A DNA stretch of 33,738 nt from Candidatus Omnitrophota bacterium (GTDB lineage Bacteria > Omnitrophota > Gorgyraeia > Pluralincolimonadales > Pluralincolimonadaceae). The notes below the pieces were generated by a model. It was given only the letters and a program-made list of their open reading frames with translations, was not told the origin of the DNA and searched no databases. The translations under genes were made by a program, and so were the position numbers. Positions 30,212 through 33,738 of the stretch are shown piece after piece. The DNA lies in assembly GCA_903889135.1 (NCBI GenBank), contig CAISWF010000086.1, forward strand, positions 1 through 33,738. The letters run 5' to 3'. Position 1 is the stretch's first letter. Every line of letters begins with the position of its first letter.

Positions 30212-31537
30212 TTAGAATTTTATGTTCCAATCAGCCATGATCGTCTGGCCGGGCAATTTTGAACCATCATCAGTAGCGCTGACCACCTTTGTCGTGTTCC
30301 ATGTGTAGAAATACTTGAGCTGGACCCAGGAGTTCTTGCTCAGCCCGAAGTTGAACGCTACCTCATTGCCTGCCGAGGGCAGTTTACCGCCGTAGAAATC
30401 GTCGTCAGTATAAATATCCATGAACGCGTCCTTCTCGGTGAACCTGTAGTCGTAGAGCAACTGCCACTGGTATTTATCCGCGATTGTTTCGTTCCCGATC
30501 TTGCAGCCGGCGAGCCAGCCTTGATGGTCAACACTGGCGCTCAAATTGTCGGCATATTCGCCGAATACGCTGAAATACGGGAAACCCGGGTTGAATCCGA
30601 AATAGGGCCCGGTGAATCCAACCTCCAATTTCGGGAGCACCACATTGTAATTGTTCAGGTAGGCGACATCTCCGGTCTTGGCGTTCTGGTCCGGGAGCAC
30701 GCCAAGCGAGTTCGTTAAGGGAGAACCGGTTACAGCCGTCATTCCCTTTACCTCAGATAACCAGAAATCTACGGTAGATTTCACTTTAACGTTATCGGAT
30801 ATCTTCCAATTGACACCCGGCTGTATGATATTTTCCAACGGGTCTTTCGACTTCGGGAAGCTGTCACCCAGATACAGGAAACCATAATTCAAAAAGACAT
30901 TTGCCTCCGGGTTAATATCATAACTCCACTGCAGCGCCGCGCCGTCGAGTTTTATGTCGGGATCAACGTAGGCATTTACCGGCTCCCAGAACGGGTTCTT
31001 GAACCTACCGGCCGTGAAAGTAGTTTTCACCGGCGCAGTCCAGCTCGGTATATACTGGCCATAAGCGTAGTCCAGTACTATGCCCTTGGGAGAGTTGCCG
31101 CCCAAAGTGATGTTATTCGATTTCCCGTTGGTGGTCACTCCGGTGGCTATGCCCACACCCACCTTGAAATCTTCTATGAGCGCCGTGTCGATGCCGAGGC
31201 GGGCTCTTATCCTGTCCCTGTTCTCTTCGTAGGTTTTTGTAGTCGCGCTCTTCATTTTATCCCACTGATACCTGTTCCTGAAGTCGCCGCTTAATTTTAT
31301 ATTCTTTACCCAATCAGGCAAAGTGTCCTTTGCCACCTTCTTATAATCTTCCTCTTTCTGCTTGTCCTGCTTGGCTACTTCATCGTGAGTCTCGGTCCTG
31401 ATCTCCTGCGCCTCAGAAGCGGTCAGGACACCTTTATCCACCAGCTTTCCAAGCAAAACATCCACCTCGCCTGCGTAGGAACGCGCAGACAACGCGACCA
31501 TCCCAATCACGCTTAACACCAGCATAAGCTTTTTCAT
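30212..31537 (-). CDS. Outer membrane porin of the phosphate operon
   Basis: The 441-residue protein has a signal peptide (about 1-22), a short N-terminal helical segment LGKLVDKGVLTASEAQEI followed by a charged coiled-coil (about 45-70), and then repeated amphipathic strands rich in aromatic residues (SGDFRNRYQWDK, VDFWLSEVKG, WQLLYDYRFTEKDAF) ending in DWNIKF. This is the layout of 'putative porin' families with an SLH-like or coiled-coil N-terminus. Co-transcription with pstS makes a phosphate-selective channel likely, by analogy with PhoE/OprP, but the sequence is not closely like either. Its ATG overlaps the response-regulator stop by 4 bases. Confidence 0.85.
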   Translation of the reverse strand: MKKLMLVLSVIGMVALSARSYAGEVDVLLGKLVDKGVLTASEAQEIRTETHDEVAKQDKQKEEDYKKVAKDTLPDWVKNIKLSGDFRNRYQWDKMKSATTKTYEENRDRIRARLGIDTALIEDFKVGVGIATGVTTNGKSNNITLGGNSPKGIVLDYAYGQYIPSWTAPVKTTFTAGRFKNPFWEPVNAYVDPDIKLDGAALQWSYDINPEANVFLNYGFLYLGDSFPKSKDPLENIIQPGVNWKISDNVKVKSTVDFWLSEVKGMTAVTGSPLTNSLGVLPDQNAKTGDVAYLNNYNVVLPKLEVGFTGPYFGFNPGFPYFSVFGEYADNLSASVDHQGWLAGCKIGNETIADKYQWQLLYDYRFTEKDAFMDIYTDDDFYGGKLPSAGNEVAFNFGLSKNSWVQLKYFYTWNTTKVVSATDDGSKLPGQTIMADWNIKF

Positions 31538-31944
31538 GCCGCTTCTCCTCCTTGGTTTAAGTTAACTGCCTCATCTCCCAAAATCCTTTTTATCCTCATG
31601 ACAAGTTCCCTGGGGCTGAAGGGCTTAGCCACGAAATCATCCGCGCCTAATTCGAGACCCTTTAACCTGTCGTCCAGCTGGCTTAAAGCCGACAACATTA
31701 TTACCGCCGTATCTTTTGTCTGGGGATCTTCCTTTATTATCCGGCATACCGCGAATCCGTCCATTTTCGGCAGCAGGAGGTCAAGGACTATAAGATCGGG
31801 TTTTTCTTTCCTGCAGATATTTACGGCTTCCTCGCCGTCGAAAGCGATCAAGACGTCGTAACCCGATCTGCTTATATGCAGGCTTACGAGTCCCGCGAGC
31901 TCTTTCTCGTCGTCAACTATGAGGATCTTCTTTTTTGTTTGCAT
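31534..31944 (-). CDS. Receiver-only response regulator of the phosphate operon
   Basis: I place the start at the ATG at 31944 (MQTKKKILIVDDEKEL) because this is where receiver domains begin; the frame is open to 31995. The 136 residues are a complete receiver: Asp11-Asp12, phospho-acceptor Asp55 (LIVLDLLLPKMDG), Ser/Thr position in MLSALS and Lys in DDFVAKPFSPREL. The sequence resembles PhoB receivers up to the linker, but it ends at VNLNQGGEAA with no winged-helix DNA-binding domain. It follows the PhoR-like kinase gene and a Pho-box candidate and overlaps the porin start (ATGA), so it probably receives phosphate from that kinase, but it cannot bind DNA by itself. Confidence 0.9.
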   Translation of the reverse strand: MQTKKKILIVDDEKELAGLVSLHISRSGYDVLIAFDGEEAVNICRKEKPDLIVLDLLLPKMDGFAVCRIIKEDPQTKDTAVIMLSALSQLDDRLKGLELGADDFVAKPFSPRELVMRIKRILGDEAVNLNQGGEAA

Positions 31945-31968
31945 AGCGGTTTTTTTACCTTCGAGGAG

Positions 31969-32022
31969 AGTATATAATTGGAAGGTTACAAACAAAGGGA
32001 GGAAATGTGAACTTTCTGTGAA
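31969..32022 (-). promoter_or_regulatory. Pho-box candidate and -10 element before the response regulator - porin - pst operon
   Basis: On the minus strand two exact TTCACA copies (32017-32022 and 32006-32011) are 11 bases apart, the period used by PhoB/PhoP boxes. A -10-like TATACT (31969-31974) follows. No good -35 box is found at normal spacing, as expected for an activator-dependent promoter. The region lies between the kinase stop and the regulator start. Downstream repeats in register (TCCCTT, GTAACC) are only weak matches. Confidence 0.55.
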
Positions 32023-32049
32023 TTGAAAACCGGATGTTTTTGCGGGTTT

Positions 32050-33738
32050 TTAAGCTTTGGGTACGGTAAAACTGAAGGTCGAGCCGCGGCCAAGTTCGGA
32101 ATTGACCCACACTTGTCCGCCGTGGCCCTGGACTATATGTTTGACTATAGACAGGCCCAGGCCGGTCCCGCCGAGCTGCCGTGAACGGGCCTTATCGACG
32201 CGATAGAACCTCTCAAATATCCTGGGAAGGTCGCCTTGCGGGATCCCGGCCCCGGTATCGGTAATATCGACCTGAAGATACTTATCCTGCGGAATGACCG
32301 AGACCTTCACCGACCCCCCTTCGGGGGTATATTTTACCGCGTTATCGAGCAGGTTCAAAAACACCTGCGAAAGCCTGTTCTCGTCCGCAAGCGCCTTAGG
32401 CAGGCCCTCCGGAATGTCGAATTCTACATTGATCGATTTATCGCGGGCTGATTTCTCGAGCACGCCGGCAGAACGTCTTATGACACGGGCTATCTCCACA
32501 GGCATAAAGACCATCGCCATCTTGCCCGATTCTATTTTCGAAAGGTCCAGCAGGTCGTTGATGAGGTTCGCGAGCCGGTCGCTCTCGCGATAAATTATAT
32601 CGAGAAATTCTTTGCGCTCTTTCGGCTTTATCTCATCTCCCATAAGCGTCTCTGAATATCCTTTGATGCTCGAAAGCGGCGTCCTGAGCTCGTGCGATAC
32701 GTTAGCGACGAAATCCTGCCGCACCCTTTCAAGCCTTCTCAGTTCGGATATATCATGAAAGACGAATATTGCTCCGTCGATCTGCTTTTCTTTCATTATC
32801 GCAACGCCGCTGACTTTAATGAATTTTTCCTCAGGGCTGTTTACGGATATCTCCTCAACGGCTATCCTCTGGCCGCCTTTAAGCACTTTATCCGCGATAT
32901 TCTGCACGGCGGAGTTGCGGACCACTTCAAGCGGGGTCTTTCCCTCAGGCGCCTTATCAATAAAGAACAGCTTCCTTAGCGAAGGGTTCGCGAGGACTAT
33001 CTTCCCTTTCGCGTCCGTAACTATGACACCTTCTATCATCCCTGAAAGCACCGTCTCCAGCTTCGCCTCGCCCGACTCGATCTTATCTATCTTGGTCTTT
33101 ATCTCGTCCGACATGTAATTTAATGTCTTCTCGAGATCGCCTATTTCATCATTGGAGCGGACAAGTATTTTTTTTGAAAAATCCCCGGACGCTATGGCTC
33201 TCGCGGCAGATGAGATCTTCGCGAGAGGCCTTGTCACGGCCAGGGATACCAGGAAACTCAGGACCAGCGAGATCAGGAATACCAGGATGGCTCCCGCGGC
33301 CAGTATCCTCTGCATCTCCCCTTCGAATTTCGCGACGGATGAAACAGGTATTACAAGCCTCAATATGGCCACGGGTTTATCCTTGCCGACAACCGTAGCG
33401 CTGTATAACATGTACATTTTCAGGGTCTGGCTGTAACGCTGGCTAAGCCCGAAACCTTCCTTTAGCGCCTGCTGGACCTCGGGACGGGTTAAATGATTCT
33501 CCAGTTTCTGCAGGTTTTCTCTTTTTACTTCAGAATCGCCGAGCACGGTCCCGTCCGGCGCGATTATAGTCACCCTGAGCCCGAGCTCCGCGCCTATCCT
33601 GTCGGCAAGGTCAGCGGCTTCTGAGGCAGCGGGCTTCCTGCTGAATTCGTTCTCCAGAAAGTCTTTGCTTAACAGGAGTTCTTTTTTCAGGTGGTCCTCG
33701 ATATCGTTATTGAGAAAAGATTTCAGGTGGGAATTAAG
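32050..33738 (-). CDS. phoR: PhoR-like sensor histidine kinase (N-terminus outside the window)
   Basis: The frame is open through the right edge, giving at least 562 residues; a GTG at 33573 is internal, since the preceding codons read RIGAELGLR in a normal PhoR sensor region. Visible parts are the end of an extracytoplasmic sensor (about 1-150), a membrane helix (ILVFLISLVLSFLVSLAV), HAMP, a PAS domain (VLSGMIEGVIVTDAKGKIVL), the HisKA box DFVANVSHELRTPLSS with the phospho-His, and the HATPase N, G1 and G2 boxes (LLDNAVKYTPEGG, DTGAGIP, GGTGLGLSIV). It matches PhoR/PnpS kinases. The first membrane helix and start lie beyond the edge. The kinase gene precedes the pst operon and its Pho-box candidate. 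Confidence 0.93.
   Translation of the reverse strand, partial: LNSHLKSFLNNDIEDHLKKELLLSKDFLENEFSRKPAASEAADLADRIGAELGLRVTIIAPDGTVLGDSEVKRENLQKLENHLTRPEVQQALKEGFGLSQRYSQTLKMYMLYSATVVGKDKPVAILRLVIPVSSVAKFEGEMQRILAAGAILVFLISLVLSFLVSLAVTRPLAKISSAARAIASGDFSKKILVRSNDEIGDLEKTLNYMSDEIKTKIDKIESGEAKLETVLSGMIEGVIVTDAKGKIVLANPSLRKLFFIDKAPEGKTPLEVVRNSAVQNIADKVLKGGQRIAVEEISVNSPEEKFIKVSGVAIMKEKQIDGAIFVFHDISELRRLERVRQDFVANVSHELRTPLSSIKGYSETLMGDEIKPKERKEFLDIIYRESDRLANLINDLLDLSKIESGKMAMVFMPVEIARVIRRSAGVLEKSARDKSINVEFDIPEGLPKALADENRLSQVFLNLLDNAVKYTPEGGSVKVSVIPQDKYLQVDITDTGAGIPQGDLPRIFERFYRVDKARSRQLGGTGLGLSIVKHIVQGHGGQVWVNSELGRGSTFSFTVPKA

Noticed and set aside
33571-33573. GTG as the start of the sensor kinase
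   Set aside because: The frame stays open to the window edge and the upstream codons encode a normal continuation of a PhoR-type sensor region, so the true start is outside.
1-33738. Mobile element, prophage, CRISPR or defence island
   Set aside because: No transposase, integrase, Cas, restriction or phage-type gene, no direct-repeat array and no tRNA-associated attachment site could be found on either strand.

Overview
The window looks like a chromosome segment of a free-living, Gram-negative-type bacterium from a poorly characterised phylum. Evidence for an outer membrane is a porin, a TolC/CusC channel, an RND efflux system and a DUF3034-type surface protein. The mix of genes (HD-GYP and GGDEF proteins, NifU/NifS iron-sulfur assembly, a Pst/Pho system with a porin inside its operon, REP-like palindromes) would suit Candidatus Omnitrophota or a neighbouring PVC-type lineage. 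That placement is an inference from gene content only. I see no rRNA, tRNA, CRISPR array, transposase or phage gene. Every complete gene except one (a tandem HD-GYP protein at 10739-11992) is on the minus strand, so the text reads from high to low coordinates. No gene-free gap exceeds 300 bases; the largest is 141-356. I found no convincing intrinsic terminator.

Right end, 33738 to 25455: phosphate regulon. A PhoR-like sensor kinase (cut by the window edge) is followed by a two-repeat Pho-box candidate. Then comes a tightly packed operon: receiver-only response regulator, porin, pstS, pstC, pstA, pstB, a thioredoxin-type arsenate reductase and phoU. A REP-like palindrome fills the pstB-arsC gap.

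Middle, 25438 to 14490: a long run of same-strand genes starts at a strong promoter that overlaps a probable Rrf2 operator. It encodes an Rrf2 iron-sulfur regulator, a 59-residue 4-oxalocrotonate tautomerase homologue, a secreted TRASH/YHS metal-binding protein, a DUF2292 protein, a DUF3034 surface protein, cysteine synthase, NifS, NifU, a CusCBA-type copper/silver efflux system and a PPOX-fold flavoprotein. Together they suggest a sulfur / Fe-S cluster / soft-metal homeostasis block. A 26-codon C-terminal remnant of a Cys/Met-metabolism PLP enzyme lies just upstream of cysK, pointing to a past deletion. DedA, a BaiN/YhiN flavoprotein and Maf follow from their own promoter.

Left half, 10689 to 1: small operons. 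These are a pseudouridine synthase with a SYLF lipid-binding protein; YjbQ, ferritin-like protein, SPASM radical SAM enzyme, FmdB zinc ribbon and a zinc alcohol dehydrogenase; LemA behind a strikingly structured leader; an LsrF-type aldolase with a PAS-GAF-PAS-PAS-GGDEF-HD-GYP signalling protein and a two-domain secreted protein; and the start of another secreted protein. Three operons (yjbQ, rluA-like, dedA) have consensus-like promoters whose -10 box lies only 7-9 bases before an ATG without a Shine-Dalgarno sequence, suggesting leaderless mRNAs.
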